DNA from: Promicromonosporaceae bacterium
GTDB lineage: Bacteria; Actinomycetota; Actinomycetes; Actinomycetales; Cellulomonadaceae
DNA length: 64,000 nucleotides
Direction of reading: 5' to 3'
NCBI GenBank assembly: GCA_009783295.1
Contig: WRHK01000008.1
Coordinates: 1 to 64,000 of the forward strand
Part shown: positions 7,946 to 15,982 of the stretch, one piece after another
Numbering within the stretch: position 1 is the first letter of the stretch
Layout of the letters: every line of letters starts with the position of its first letter
Program-made: the position numbers and the translations under genes
Notes under the pieces: generated by a model
Databases searched by the model: none
What the model saw: only the letters and a program-made list of their open reading frames with translations
What the model was told of the DNA's origin: nothing

Positions 7946-9859
7946 TCAGACCGCCACGCGCGCTCCCTCGGGAGCCGCCGACCCGGCGGCCGCACGCGGC
8001 AGCGCGGTGTCCGGCACGCGCCGGCGTCGCCACCACCCCGACCCCATCGCGCGCAGGGCCCAGAGGATCGCGATCACGTCCACGGCCTCCTGCAGCCATG
8101 CCCCGACCACCGCGGGCAGCGCGCCCGTGGTCGCGACGAGCATGAGCGCCACGCTCACCGTGATGCCGATCCAGATGCTCTGGAGCGCGACGTTCACGGT
8201 GTGCCGCCCGATCTCGAGGGCCTCGGCCACGCGGCCCACCTCGTCGGGCAGGATCACGATGTCCGCGGACTCGGTCGCGGCCGTCGACCCGCGGGCGGCC
8301 ATCGCGATGCCGACGTCGGCGGCGGCGAGCACCGGGGCGTCGTTGACGCCGTCGCCCACCATGACCACGGGCCGGTCGGCGACGTCGCGCACCGCGGCGA
8401 CCTTGTCGGCGGGCAGGCAGCCGGCCCGCACGTCGTCGATGCCGAGCTTGCCCGCGATGTGCCGGGCGGTGGCCTCCTCGTCGCCGGTGACCATGAGCAC
8501 GTGCTCGATGCCCTGGCGGCGCAGCCGCGCGAGCGTGTCGGCGGCGTCGGGCCGCAGCTGGTCGCGCAGCACCACGCACCCGGCGTAGGCGCCGTCGACG
8601 GCGACGTGCACGGCGAGCTCGCCGGGCGCCAGCTGCGGTGCCGGGACTGGTGCGCCGGTCTGCTCTTCGACGAACGTCCGCTTGCCCACGGCGACGCGCA
8701 CGCCGTCGACGACGGCGGTCACACCCCCGCCCGTGGTCTCGGCGACCTCCTGCGGCACCGGCAGCACCTCGCCGCGCGCGGTCGCGCCCCGCACGATCGC
8801 CTCGGCCAGCACGTGCGCCGACGCCTGCTCGGCGGCGGCCGCCACGCGCAGCAGCGTGCCGGCGTCGACCGCGCCGCTCGCCCGCACGTCGGTGAGGGCC
8901 GGGGCGCCGCGCGTCAGCGTGCCCGTCTTGTCGAACGCGAACGTCGCCGCGCGGTGCAGCTTCTCGAGCGTGGCGCTGGAGCGGATGATCGCGCCGCGGC
9001 GGGCCGAGCGGCTCATCCCGGCCATGAACGCTACCGGGGCGCCGATGATCAGCGGGCACGGGGTCGCGACCACGAGCACCTGCGCGAACCGCACCGGGTC
9101 GCCCGACGCCCACCACGCCACCCCGGCGATCGCGAGCGCCACGACAGTGAACGGGATGGCGTACCGGTCGGCCAGGCGCACCATGGGCGCGCGGCTCGCG
9201 GCGGCCTCCTCGACCAGCGCGACGATGCGCTGGTACTGCGAGTCCTCGGCGCGCTGCGCCACCCGGAGGGTCACGGCGGCGGCGCCGTTGATCGCGCCGG
9301 AGTAGACGGTGTCGCCCGCGACGCGCTCCTGCGGCAGCGACTCGCCCGTGAGGGAGGAGTCGTCGAACACGCCGGCGTCGGACACGAGCACGCCGTCGAA
9401 CGGGACGATCTCGTGCGCCCGCACCAGCACCTGCTCGCCCACGGCGACGTCGGCGACGTCCACGTCGCACACCGTGCCGTCGGCCGCGAGCCGGTGGGCC
9501 GTGCGCGGCGCGTTGGACACCAGCGCCGTGAGGTCCTTGCGGGCGCGCCCGGACGCGTACTGCTCGAGCGCCTCGCCGCCGGTGAGCATGAGCACGATGA
9601 CGATCGACGCCCACACCTCCCCCACGGCGATGGTCGAGCCGATCGCGGTGACGGCCAGGATGTCGACGCCGAACGTGCCGGAGCGCAGCTCCTGCACCAT
9701 CGCGACGGCCGACCGCAGGGCCATGAAGCCCGCGTAGACGCCCAGCAGCCACGGCACGGCCGGCGGCCACACGGCGGAGAGCACGCCCGCACCGGCGATC
9801 ACGGCGAGCGTCGCGGTCAGGAACGGGAAGCCGCGCGCGGCGGCGAGGATGCGTGCCAT
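7946..9859 (-). CDS. Heavy-metal translocating P-type ATPase (P1B type, TPC motif)
   Basis: A 637-residue P1B transporter with no N-terminal metal-binding domain. It shows the actuator motif TGES (171-174), the membrane metal motif TPCPLIIGAP (TPC at 266-268), the phosphorylation motif DKTGT (Asp310) and the hinge GDGVNDAP near residue 505. Most Cu or Zn ATPases have CPC here. TPC defines the P1B-5-like class, in which nickel or iron have been reported for some members; the metal here is not predictable. The start follows CACCCT by six bases, with a TTGAGG -35 box, so it has its own promoter although it lies downstream of the two-component genes. Confidence 0.9.
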   Translation of the reverse strand: MARILAAARGFPFLTATLAVIAGAGVLSAVWPPAVPWLLGVYAGFMALRSAVAMVQELRSGTFGVDILAVTAIGSTIAVGEVWASIVIVLMLTGGEALEQYASGRARKDLTALVSNAPRTAHRLAADGTVCDVDVADVAVGEQVLVRAHEIVPFDGVLVSDAGVFDDSSLTGESLPQERVAGDTVYSGAINGAAAVTLRVAQRAEDSQYQRIVALVEEAAASRAPMVRLADRYAIPFTVVALAIAGVAWWASGDPVRFAQVLVVATPCPLIIGAPVAFMAGMSRSARRGAIIRSSATLEKLHRAATFAFDKTGTLTRGAPALTDVRASGAVDAGTLLRVAAAAEQASAHVLAEAIVRGATARGEVLPVPQEVAETTGGGVTAVVDGVRVAVGKRTFVEEQTGAPVPAPQLAPGELAVHVAVDGAYAGCVVLRDQLRPDAADTLARLRRQGIEHVLMVTGDEEATARHIAGKLGIDDVRAGCLPADKVAAVRDVADRPVVMVGDGVNDAPVLAAADVGIAMAARGSTAATESADIVILPDEVGRVAEALEIGRHTVNVALQSIWIGITVSVALMLVATTGALPAVVGAWLQEAVDVIAILWALRAMGSGWWRRRRVPDTALPRAAAGSAAPEGARVAV

Positions 9860-9865
9860 GCCTCG

Positions 9866-9894
9866 AGGGTGGACGAGCGACGGTCTGACCTCAA
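9866..9894 (-). promoter_or_regulatory. Promoter of the P1B ATPase gene
   Basis: On the minus strand, TTGAGG (9894-9889) and CACCCT (9871-9866) are separated by exactly 17 bases, and the ATG follows six bases later. This is a plausible SigA-type promoter giving a leaderless transcript. It lies in the 146-base gap between the kinase gene and the ATPase gene. Confidence 0.5.
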
Positions 9895-10005
9895 GCAAGC
9901 GGAGGCTCACCAAAGGTCCAAGAACGGCGTGTTCCTGCGGATGATGGCGCGACGTCGGCACCTCCAGCGCCACGGCGTTGTTCAGCCAGCGCCTCGGCAC
10001 ACGCG

Positions 10006-10971
10006 TCACACCCCAGGCAGCCGCACCACGAAGACCGCCCCGCCGGCCGGCGTGGGCGGCTCGAGCCGCACGTCGCCCCCCACGCTGCGCGCGATGCGCC
10101 TGGCCAGCGGCAGCCCCAGCCCGCTGCCGCCGCGTCCGGAGCGGCCCGGCTCGAACACGGTCCGGCTGAGCACCATCGGCACGCCCGGCCCGTCGTCGCT
10201 CACGCTGACCTCGACCCATCCGCCGCGCACCGTCGCCGTCACGGTGACGTGGACGGCGAGCCGCGTCGCGTTGTCGATCACGGGCGCCAGGGCCCGCGCC
10301 CCGAGCGCGACGGGAACTGCCACGGCCAGGGTGCGGTCCAGCGCCACCGCCACGCGCGCGCCCTCGATCGACGCGAGCGCCGCCTCGACCACATCGCCGA
10401 GCGCGGACACGTCGGCTCCGTCGGGCCGTGACGCGCGTGCGAGGTCGAGCAGCCCCGTCATCGTCTCGGCCATGGTGGCGCACGCGCCGAGGATGTCGGC
10501 GACGTCGCCGCGCAGCTCGTCGTCGAGGTCGGGGAGCATGGCGATGAGGTCCGCGCTCGCGCGGATCGCTGCCAGGGGCGTGCGCAGCTCGTGCGCCAGC
10601 TCGGAGGTGAGCCGCTGCTCGCCGACGATCACGCGGGAGACGCGGTCGAGCAGGCCGTCGAGCGTCTGGCCGAGAGCGCGCAGCTCGTCGGTGGGCGGGC
10701 CCAGGTCGAACCGCCGCTCGAGGTCCCGCACGCTCCAGTCGGCGGCCGTGCGCGCCATGTCCGTGACGGGCGCCAGCGCGCGCCGGCTCGCCCATGCCGC
10801 GAGACCCGTCGCCAGCGCGACCATCACCCCTCCGGCGGCGACCGACGACCACACGGTGTACTGCTCGATCCGCTCGACGATCGCCTCGTCGGCCGTGGCG
10901 TCGATGACGGAGTGGACGACGAACGCCTGCACGACGGCAGCCGCGAGACCGACGATCGCGGCCCAGCACAC
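10006..10971 (-). CDS. Sensor histidine kinase, N terminus unclear
   Basis: A membrane kinase with two N-terminal helices (about 3-20 and 42-62), a HAMP-like linker, the phosphoacceptor H-box SELAHELRTPL (His127), and a catalytic domain with DNAT (N box), DDGPGV (G1) and GSGLGLPLA (G2). The first available start is a GTG at 10971, which begins directly in the first helix. Reading the same frame further upstream gives a natural-looking ALSLRGRL before it but no start codon. Partner of the upstream response regulator, whose frame overlaps it by 148 bases in a way that suggests a lost stop (see findings). Confidence 0.82.
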   Translation of the reverse strand: MCWAAIVGLAAAVVQAFVVHSVIDATADEAIVERIEQYTVWSSVAAGGVMVALATGLAAWASRRALAPVTDMARTAADWSVRDLERRFDLGPPTDELRALGQTLDGLLDRVSRVIVGEQRLTSELAHELRTPLAAIRASADLIAMLPDLDDELRGDVADILGACATMAETMTGLLDLARASRPDGADVSALGDVVEAALASIEGARVAVALDRTLAVAVPVALGARALAPVIDNATRLAVHVTVTATVRGGWVEVSVSDDGPGVPMVLSRTVFEPGRSGRGGSGLGLPLARRIARSVGGDVRLEPPTPAGGAVFVVRLPGV

Positions 10972-11660
10972 CAGGCGGCCGCGCAGACTGAGCGCCCTCG
11001 CCGGACCCGGAACCCGACGCCGCGCACCGTCTCCAGGCTGACGGGCGAGTCGATGCCCGCGAGCTTCGTACGCACCCGGCGCACGGAGCTGTCGATCGTG
11101 TTCTCCGAGACATGCTCGCCTCCGGGCCAGCCCGCGGCCACGACGGCCCGGCGGCGCACCACCTCGCCCCGCCGCGCGAGCACGGACGCCAGGATGCGGT
11201 ACTCGGTGGGGGTCAGGTGCACCTCGTCCGTCGCGGTGCGCGCGGCGTGCGTCACCGGGTCAACCGTCAGGTCCTCCGGCGACGGAGCCGCCGACGAGGC
11301 CCGTCGCGCCAGCGCCTCCACCCGCACCACGACCTCACGCAGGTCGAACGGCTTGACGACGTAGTCGTCGCCGCCCGCGGCGAACCCCGAGAGCTTGTCC
11401 TGCATGTCGCCCAGCGCCGTCAGGAAAAGCACCGGCGCGTGCTGACCCGCGGCCTGCAGGGCCTGCACGACGTCGCGCCCGTCGGCGTCGGGCAGCCCGA
11501 TGTCCATGACGATCACGTCGAGCGTCCGTCCCGCATCGAACAGCGCGAGCGCCTCGCGCCCGTCGTGAGCAGCGACGACGTCGTGGCCGCCCTGCGCCAG
11601 GCCGCGGGCGAGGGCCCGGCGGATCGTGGGGTGGTCGTCGCAGACCCCGACGGTGTACAC
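10824..11660 (-). CDS. OmpR-type response regulator, lacking its expected stop
   Basis: A GTG start at 11660 is preceded by AGGA at good spacing. The receiver has an acidic pocket (CDDHP), phosphoacceptor Asp53 (VIVMDIGLP), Thr81 and Lys103 (VVKPF). The winged-helix output domain follows and ends where expected at VRGVGFRVRR, near codon 220. After that the frame stays open for about 55 more codons of unlikely composition, overlapping the kinase gene. One base change at 10990 would make TCA into TGA and end the protein normally. Probable operon: DUF2231 gene, regulator, kinase. Confidence 0.82.
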   Translation of the reverse strand: MYTVGVCDDHPTIRRALARGLAQGGHDVVAAHDGREALALFDAGRTLDVIVMDIGLPDADGRDVVQALQAAGQHAPVLFLTALGDMQDKLSGFAAGGDDYVVKPFDLREVVVRVEALARRASSAAPSPEDLTVDPVTHAARTATDEVHLTPTEYRILASVLARRGEVVRRRAVVAAGWPGGEHVSENTIDSSVRRVRTKLAGIDSPVSLETVRGVGFRVRRGRSVCAAAWCAGPRSSVSRLPSCRRSSSTPSSTPRPTRRSSSGSSSTPCGRRSPPEG

Positions 11661-11688
11661 GCCGCCATCCTGACCCCGCGCGGACTGC

Positions 11689-12198
11689 TCAGCCGTTGCT
11701 GTCGCCGTGCGACTGCGACGACGAGGAGGCGACCTGGTCGCCCCACGCGGCGCGCGCCCCGGAGTCGCCGACCCGGTACACCTGCACACCGGCGGCCACG
11801 GCGAAGAGCACCGCGACGACGGCCACGGTCGCGGTCGCCCCGCGCGGGGGCGCCGAGACGCGAGCGGTGGTGCGTGCCTTCTCGGTGCGTCGCGCGAGCC
11901 AGGTGAGTGCCGCCGCGCACACGAGCAGCGGCAGGGCGAACCAGATCAGCTGGTCCCCGAGCTGCGCGTGCTTGCCGGGGTCCCCGACGCGCGCCTCGAG
12001 CGACTCGCCGCTCGAGGTGGCGATGGGGATGAAGAGCACGGAGAGCAGAGCCACGGCCGTGACGGCCACGCCGTAGCGGGCGCGCCAGGCGGGGCGGACG
12101 GCGATCGCGATGGTGCCGAGCACAGCCAGCGGCAGCAGCACGACCACCGCATGGACGACAAGGGGGTGGATGGGAAGGCCGTTGATGAGATCGAACAT
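11689..12198 (-). CDS. DUF2231 family membrane protein
   Basis: A 169-residue protein with four hydrophobic segments. It opens with MFDLINGLPIHPLVVH, the signature of DUF2231, whose members are small membrane proteins often linked to metal or redox systems. I chose the ATG at 12198 because the family signature begins there and CATCCT lies six bases upstream. It is the first gene of a minus-strand set with the response regulator (28 bases away) and kinase, which lead on to the metal ATPase. The C-terminal tail is Ser/His rich. Confidence 0.8.
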   Translation of the reverse strand: MFDLINGLPIHPLVVHAVVVLLPLAVLGTIAIAVRPAWRARYGVAVTAVALLSVLFIPIATSSGESLEARVGDPGKHAQLGDQLIWFALPLLVCAAALTWLARRTEKARTTARVSAPPRGATATVAVVAVLFAVAAGVQVYRVGDSGARAAWGDQVASSSSQSHGDSNG

Positions 12199-12470
12199 GG
12201 GCCCAGGATGCGTGGGAGGACCTGCCGACAACCTGACAACGGCGCTGCGGGGCGGTGACGGTGGTCACACGCCGGACCAGCACTTGTACAGATGCGCGAC
12301 GCACCACGCACACACAGCCTTCACTGATGCGGCGTTCGCTACCTCACTTACGCAGATGTGGCGCAACTACTTCACTCAAGACGACCGTCAGCACCCCTCA
12401 CCAGCGCCTTAGGCTTGTGCGTTGACGTGGTGCGACGACAGCCACGCTGAACGAGCGCCGCCGAGGAGAC
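12199..12470. promoter_or_regulatory. Divergent intergenic region, DUF2231 and LCP genes
   Basis: A 272-base gap without a credible gene. Its right half is notably less GC-rich than the surroundings. TAGGCT at 12412-12417 is a possible -10 box for the LCP gene, whose start at 12471 has a GAGGAG ribosome site. On the other strand, CATCCT lies just before the DUF2231 start. Confidence 0.4.
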
Positions 12471-14030
12471 ATGACCGAGATCGCCAGACGTGCCATGGCA
12501 CACCGCCGCGCACCCAGCGTCCGCCGGACGCGGGTACGGCGCATCGTCGTCATCACCGCCTCGGTCCTCGCGTGCGTGCTCGCGCTGGGCGGCGGCTACG
12601 TCGCCTACGCCTACCTCCACTTCACCACGAGCGTGCACAAGGTGGAAGGCGCCCTGCCGGCAGCCAAGCACACGGCCGGCCCCAAGGGTCAGGCCGCACC
12701 GAAGGGCGTCGCGCAGAACATCCTGCTGATCGGTGACGACCAGCGGCCCCAGGGCATGACGGCGGCGCAGTACCAGGAGCTCTCGACCACGCCCGACGGC
12801 GGCAGCCTCAACACCGACACGATGATCGTGCTGCACGTCGTGGCAGACGGGTCGTCCGCCACGATGGTCTCGTTCCCCCGCGACTCCTACGTGACCATCC
12901 CGGGCTACGGCAAGGACAAGCTCAACGCCGCGTTCGCGCTCGGGTACGAGCACGCCTCGGGCACGCAGGACCAGAAGGACGCCGCGGGCGTCAACCTGCT
13001 GGCGACCACGATCCAGAACCTCACGGGGCTCCAGATCGACCACTACGTCAAGGTCAGCCTGCTGAGCTTCTACAACATCGCGAAGTCGCTCGGTCCCGTC
13101 CAGGTGTGCTTGAAGAACCCGGTCCACGACCACTTCTCTGGCATCAACCTGCCCGCCGGCGTCTCGGAGCTGAACGCCACCCAGGCGCTTCAGTTCGTGC
13201 GCCAGCGCCACGGCCTGCCGAACGGCGACTTCGACCGCGTGGTGCGCCAGCAGTACTTCCTGTCGGTCGAGGCGCAGCAGATCCTCTCAGCGGGCACGCT
13301 GCTCAACCCGGTCAAGCTGAACAACGTGATCGGCGCCATCGGCGGGTCGCTCGAGACCGACGCCGGCCTGAACATGCTCAACCTTGCGATGCAGCTCAAG
13401 GGGCTGCGCGGCTCGGGCATCCACTCGGCGACCATCCCGCTCGGGAACCCGTCGACGTCGATGGTGCCGCTGCACGGCGTGCAGTCGTCGGTCGACAACA
13501 TCGACACCGCGGCGCTGCCGGACTTCTTCGACACCGTGAACGGCGAGCCGACGACGGCCCAGCGCGTCGCGGCGGCGAAGCCCGCGGCGCCTGGCTCGGT
13601 CACGGTGGACGTGCTCAACGGTGCCGGCACCGCGCACGGGTCCAGCGACGCTCTGGCGACGTTCAAGTCGCTGGGCTTCCAGACCGGCCAGCCCGCCGAC
13701 GCCGTGATGACCAAGACGACGACGATCTACGTGCCGAACGGCCAGGAGGCGCAGGCGAAGGCCGTGCTCCAGTACCTGCCGGGCGCCACGATCGCCACCA
13801 CGGCGCAGTACACCACGGTCACCGTGGTGCTCGGCACGGACGGCAAGATGCCGAGCGCGACCCCGCCGGCAGCCCCGCCCGCGGCGACCGCCCCCGCGAC
13901 GACGGCGCCGCCCGCCTCCACGCCGGCGGCCACGCCCGCAGCACCACCTGCGTCGACCCCGGCTGCCACGCCGGCACCGTCCGCGCCTCCGGGCACCAGC
14001 AACTACAGCACGGCGACCTGCATCAACTGA
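12471..14030 (+). CDS. LytR-CpsA-Psr family protein with LytR_C domain
   Basis: A 519-residue membrane-anchored enzyme. It has an N-terminal basic segment, one helix (about residues 25-47), and an LCP catalytic domain with NILLIGDD, the conserved VSFPRDSYV and the C-terminal FVRQRHGLPNGDFDRV that binds the polyprenyl phosphate. A LytR_C domain follows (VTVDVLNGAGT), then a long Ala/Pro/Thr tail likely to span the cell wall. LCP enzymes transfer polyprenyl-linked glycopolymers such as teichoic acid or arabinogalactan to peptidoglycan. GAGGAG precedes the ATG. Confidence 0.9.
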   Translation: MTEIARRAMAHRRAPSVRRTRVRRIVVITASVLACVLALGGGYVAYAYLHFTTSVHKVEGALPAAKHTAGPKGQAAPKGVAQNILLIGDDQRPQGMTAAQYQELSTTPDGGSLNTDTMIVLHVVADGSSATMVSFPRDSYVTIPGYGKDKLNAAFALGYEHASGTQDQKDAAGVNLLATTIQNLTGLQIDHYVKVSLLSFYNIAKSLGPVQVCLKNPVHDHFSGINLPAGVSELNATQALQFVRQRHGLPNGDFDRVVRQQYFLSVEAQQILSAGTLLNPVKLNNVIGAIGGSLETDAGLNMLNLAMQLKGLRGSGIHSATIPLGNPSTSMVPLHGVQSSVDNIDTAALPDFFDTVNGEPTTAQRVAAAKPAAPGSVTVDVLNGAGTAHGSSDALATFKSLGFQTGQPADAVMTKTTTIYVPNGQEAQAKAVLQYLPGATIATTAQYTTVTVVLGTDGKMPSATPPAAPPAATAPATTAPPASTPAATPAAPPASTPAATPAPSAPPGTSNYSTATCIN

Positions 14031-14072
14031 CGCTCCCACAGCGCGTCGGTGCCCCGGGCTAGGGTCACCGCC

Positions 14073-14441
14073 ATGCCGACCCTGAGCCTGCGCGTGCTGC
14101 CCGACCGGTTCGTCGTGGGGCATCTGCCCGCCGCGACGTTCCCCGAGGACGACGAGTGGGTCGCGCTGGTGCGTGCGCCCGAGGGCTTGACGGTGGTCGC
14201 CCACGCGTCTCCTTTCGGCCACGACGGGGAGCGCTGGGCGGGCGTCTACGGCGACGCGCACGGGCTGGACGTGCCGGGCATGCTCGCGTCCGTCGTCGGC
14301 CCGCTCGGCGAGGCGGGGGTGCCCGTGTTCGTGGCCTCCACGTTCCACGCGGACCTGGTGCTGGTCCCGGAGGACCGCCTCGCGGCGGCGGTCGACGTGC
14401 TCACCGACGCGGGGCACCGCGTCGCGGGGCCGAGGGCCTGA
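14073..14441 (+). CDS. ACT domain-containing protein (CASTOR/ACT_7-like)
   Basis: A 122-residue protein resembling the small bacterial ACT proteins related to CASTOR: LRVLPDRFVVGHL, then a segment with WVALVRAPEGLTVV and a second half ending in a FVASTFHADLVLVPEDRL strand-helix pattern. Such domains bind amino acids and act as sensors. The target is unknown. The ATG at 14073 is preferred over an upstream in-frame start; TAGGGT (14060-14065) ends seven bases before it. Confidence 0.72.
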   Translation: MPTLSLRVLPDRFVVGHLPAATFPEDDEWVALVRAPEGLTVVAHASPFGHDGERWAGVYGDAHGLDVPGMLASVVGPLGEAGVPVFVASTFHADLVLVPEDRLAAAVDVLTDAGHRVAGPRA

Positions 14442-14447
14442 GCAGCC

Positions 14448-14813
14448 TCACGCCCTCGGCTCGCCGAGGCCGATCGTGATGACGCGCTCGGGGTGGACGC
14501 GGATCATTGCCTCCTGGCCCTCGCCCGCGGCGATCGCCTCGCCCCAACCGCGGATCTCCACGCACCGGGGCCGCCACGGGTGGATCGAGGCCAGGTCGTC
14601 CACCACGAACGCGACCCGGCCGTTGGCGCGCACGTTGTGGAACTTGTGGGTCGCCTCCGGGCGGCGGCCCCCGATGTCGATCGTGTCGGTGGCCGGGTTG
14701 TACCGGAACCCCACGGGGCTGTTCTGCAGCGTCCCGTCCGGCCGCTGGGTGGCCAGCCGCCCCAGGTGCTGGCTGGCGAGGTAGGCGATCTGGACGTCGG
14801 TGAACACGCTCAC
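14448..14813 (-). CDS. PPOX class, probable F420-dependent, flavin-fold protein
   Basis: A 121-residue split-barrel protein of the pyridoxamine 5'-phosphate oxidase superfamily. LGRLATQRPDGTLQNSPVGFRYN and the strand pattern around IDIGGRRPEATHKFHNVRANGRVAFVVDD match the actinobacterial subgroup annotated as PPOX class F420-dependent oxidoreductases. The cofactor assignment is by family resemblance. The GTG start has GGAG upstream. Convergent with the ACT gene (6 bases apart). Confidence 0.8.
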   Translation of the reverse strand: MSVFTDVQIAYLASQHLGRLATQRPDGTLQNSPVGFRYNPATDTIDIGGRRPEATHKFHNVRANGRVAFVVDDLASIHPWRPRCVEIRGWGEAIAAGEGQEAMIRVHPERVITIGLGEPRA

Positions 14814-14859
14814 GGGTTCTCCTTCGGGCCTGGCGGGGCGCGCGCCCTACTCTGCCTCC

Positions 14860-15348
14860 ATGGTGCGCGTGGTGCTCATGTGCGGCCCGGCGGGCTCGGG
14901 GAAGTCGACGTACGCGCGCGGGCTCGAGGCGGCGGGGTTCGCGCGGCTGTCGATCGACGAGGCCACGTGGGCGGCCGGCCACCGGCAGCAGCCGCTGGCC
15001 GAGCCCGTCCGGCAGGCGTTCGAGCAGCAGGTCCGCGAGCGCCTGGTCGCGATGGTCGAGGCGGGACGCGACGTCGTCGTCGACCTGTCGTTCTGGTCGC
15101 GGCGCATGCGCGACGACTACCGCGGGCTGCTCGCCGCGTCGGGCGTGGTGCCCGAGACCGTGTACCTGGCGACGCCGCGGGAGGTGGTCCTCGACCGCGT
15201 CGCCCGCCGCGACGGCGCCACCGCGAACGAGGTGCAGCTCGACCCGGAGACGGCCGCGCTCTACTTCGACCACTTCGAGCCGCCGACGCCTGACGAGGGC
15301 CCGCTGACCGTGGTCGTCACGCCGGCTGCGGCGCTCCGAGAAGCCTGA
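14860..15348 (+). CDS. P-loop AAA_33-type kinase
   Basis: A 162-residue nucleotide-binding protein with Walker A GPAGSGKST (residues 9-17), a short helical lid region, VVVDLSFWSRRMRDDY (Walker B like) and an Arg pair near LDRVARRDG. It resembles small AAA_33/zeta-toxin-like kinases, whose substrates range from nucleic-acid ends to small molecules. No antitoxin gene is adjacent, so a toxin role is not supported. TACTCT sits six bases before the ATG, a leaderless arrangement. Its 3' end overlaps the convergent TetR gene by 32 bases. Confidence 0.78.
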   Translation: MVRVVLMCGPAGSGKSTYARGLEAAGFARLSIDEATWAAGHRQQPLAEPVRQAFEQQVRERLVAMVEAGRDVVVDLSFWSRRMRDDYRGLLAASGVVPETVYLATPREVVLDRVARRDGATANEVQLDPETAALYFDHFEPPTPDEGPLTVVVTPAAALREA

Positions 15349-15919
15349 GGCTGTTGGCCCAGAGGGCGTCGAGCTGGGCCGGGTCGTTGAACAGCTTGGC
15401 GAACAGCACCAGGCCCTCGAGCTGCGCGACCACCGAGCGAGCCGAGGCGGCCGTGTCCAGGGGGGCGAGCTCGCCCGCCTCGACGGCCTCGCGGAGCGCC
15501 GCGCCGATCATGTCCACCTGCTCGTCGAAGATCTTCTGCAGGTGCGCCGCCATCTCGCCGCCGTCCGAGCCGACCTCGAGCGCGAGGTTGCCGAACAGGC
15601 AGCCCACCACGGAGCCGGTGCCGCTCAGCGAGTCGGTCTGCATCTCGGCGGTCAGGTCGAACACGCCCCGCAGCCGCTCCAGCACGGGTCCGCCGGCGGC
15701 CAGGAGCCGCTGCCACTGGCCCCGCTGCCACTCCCAGTGCTCGTCGATCACCGCGACCGCGAGCGCCTCCTTCGACTCGAAGAAGTAGTAGAAGGAGCCC
15801 TTCTGGACCCCGGCGTGCCGGGCGATCTCGGCGACGCCGACGGCGGCGTAGGGCCGCCGGCTGAAGAGCTCGAGCGCAGCGGCGACCAGGCGCTCGCGGG
15901 CATCCGACGTCCGTCCCAT
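15317..15919 (-). CDS. TetR family transcriptional regulator
   Basis: A 200-residue regulator. The N-terminal HTH is clear (GVAEIARHAGVQKGSFYYFFESKEAL), followed by a helical ligand domain. It is divergent from an SDR gene across 63 bases containing two near-palindromic 15-base sites, so it most likely represses itself and the SDR/SnoaL pair. TAGAAT (15932-15927) ends seven bases before the ATG and overlaps one of those sites. The ligand is unknown. Confidence 0.9.
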   Translation of the reverse strand: MGRTSDARERLVAAALELFSRRPYAAVGVAEIARHAGVQKGSFYYFFESKEALAVAVIDEHWEWQRGQWQRLLAAGGPVLERLRGVFDLTAEMQTDSLSGTGSVVGCLFGNLALEVGSDGGEMAAHLQKIFDEQVDMIGAALREAVEAGELAPLDTAASARSVVAQLEGLVLFAKLFNDPAQLDALWANSLRLLGAPQPA

Positions 15920-15926
15920 GCGCGAA

Positions 15927-15973
15927 ATTCTAGACCGGTCGACTACTGGAATAGTTGACCGACCGTCTAGGTT
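15927..15973. promoter_or_regulatory. TetR/SDR divergent promoter with two operator-like sites
   Basis: TAGACCGGTCGACTA (15931-15945) and TTGACCGACCGTCTA (15955-15969) share TAGAC/GTCTA-like ends and a centre-to-centre distance of 24 bases. The first overlaps the TetR -10 box (TAGAAT), the second lies at the SDR promoter (TAGGTT at 15968-15973). This fits dimer binding at both promoters by the adjacent regulator. Confidence 0.6.
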
Positions 15974-15982
15974 GAGACGACC

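Noticed and set aside
6380..11041. A 1553-codon open frame on the plus strand.
   Set aside because: It runs through the glycosyltransferase (out of frame) and antisense to the ATPase and two-component genes; composition is the Arg/Ala-rich shadow typical of GC-rich DNA.
10006..11660. A true response-regulator/kinase fusion protein.
   Set aside because: The two domains are in different frames; a fusion would need a frameshift, and a lost stop is simpler.
14860..15348. Zeta-type toxin of a toxin-antitoxin pair.
   Set aside because: The P-loop fold fits but no antitoxin gene adjoins and the neighbours are unrelated.
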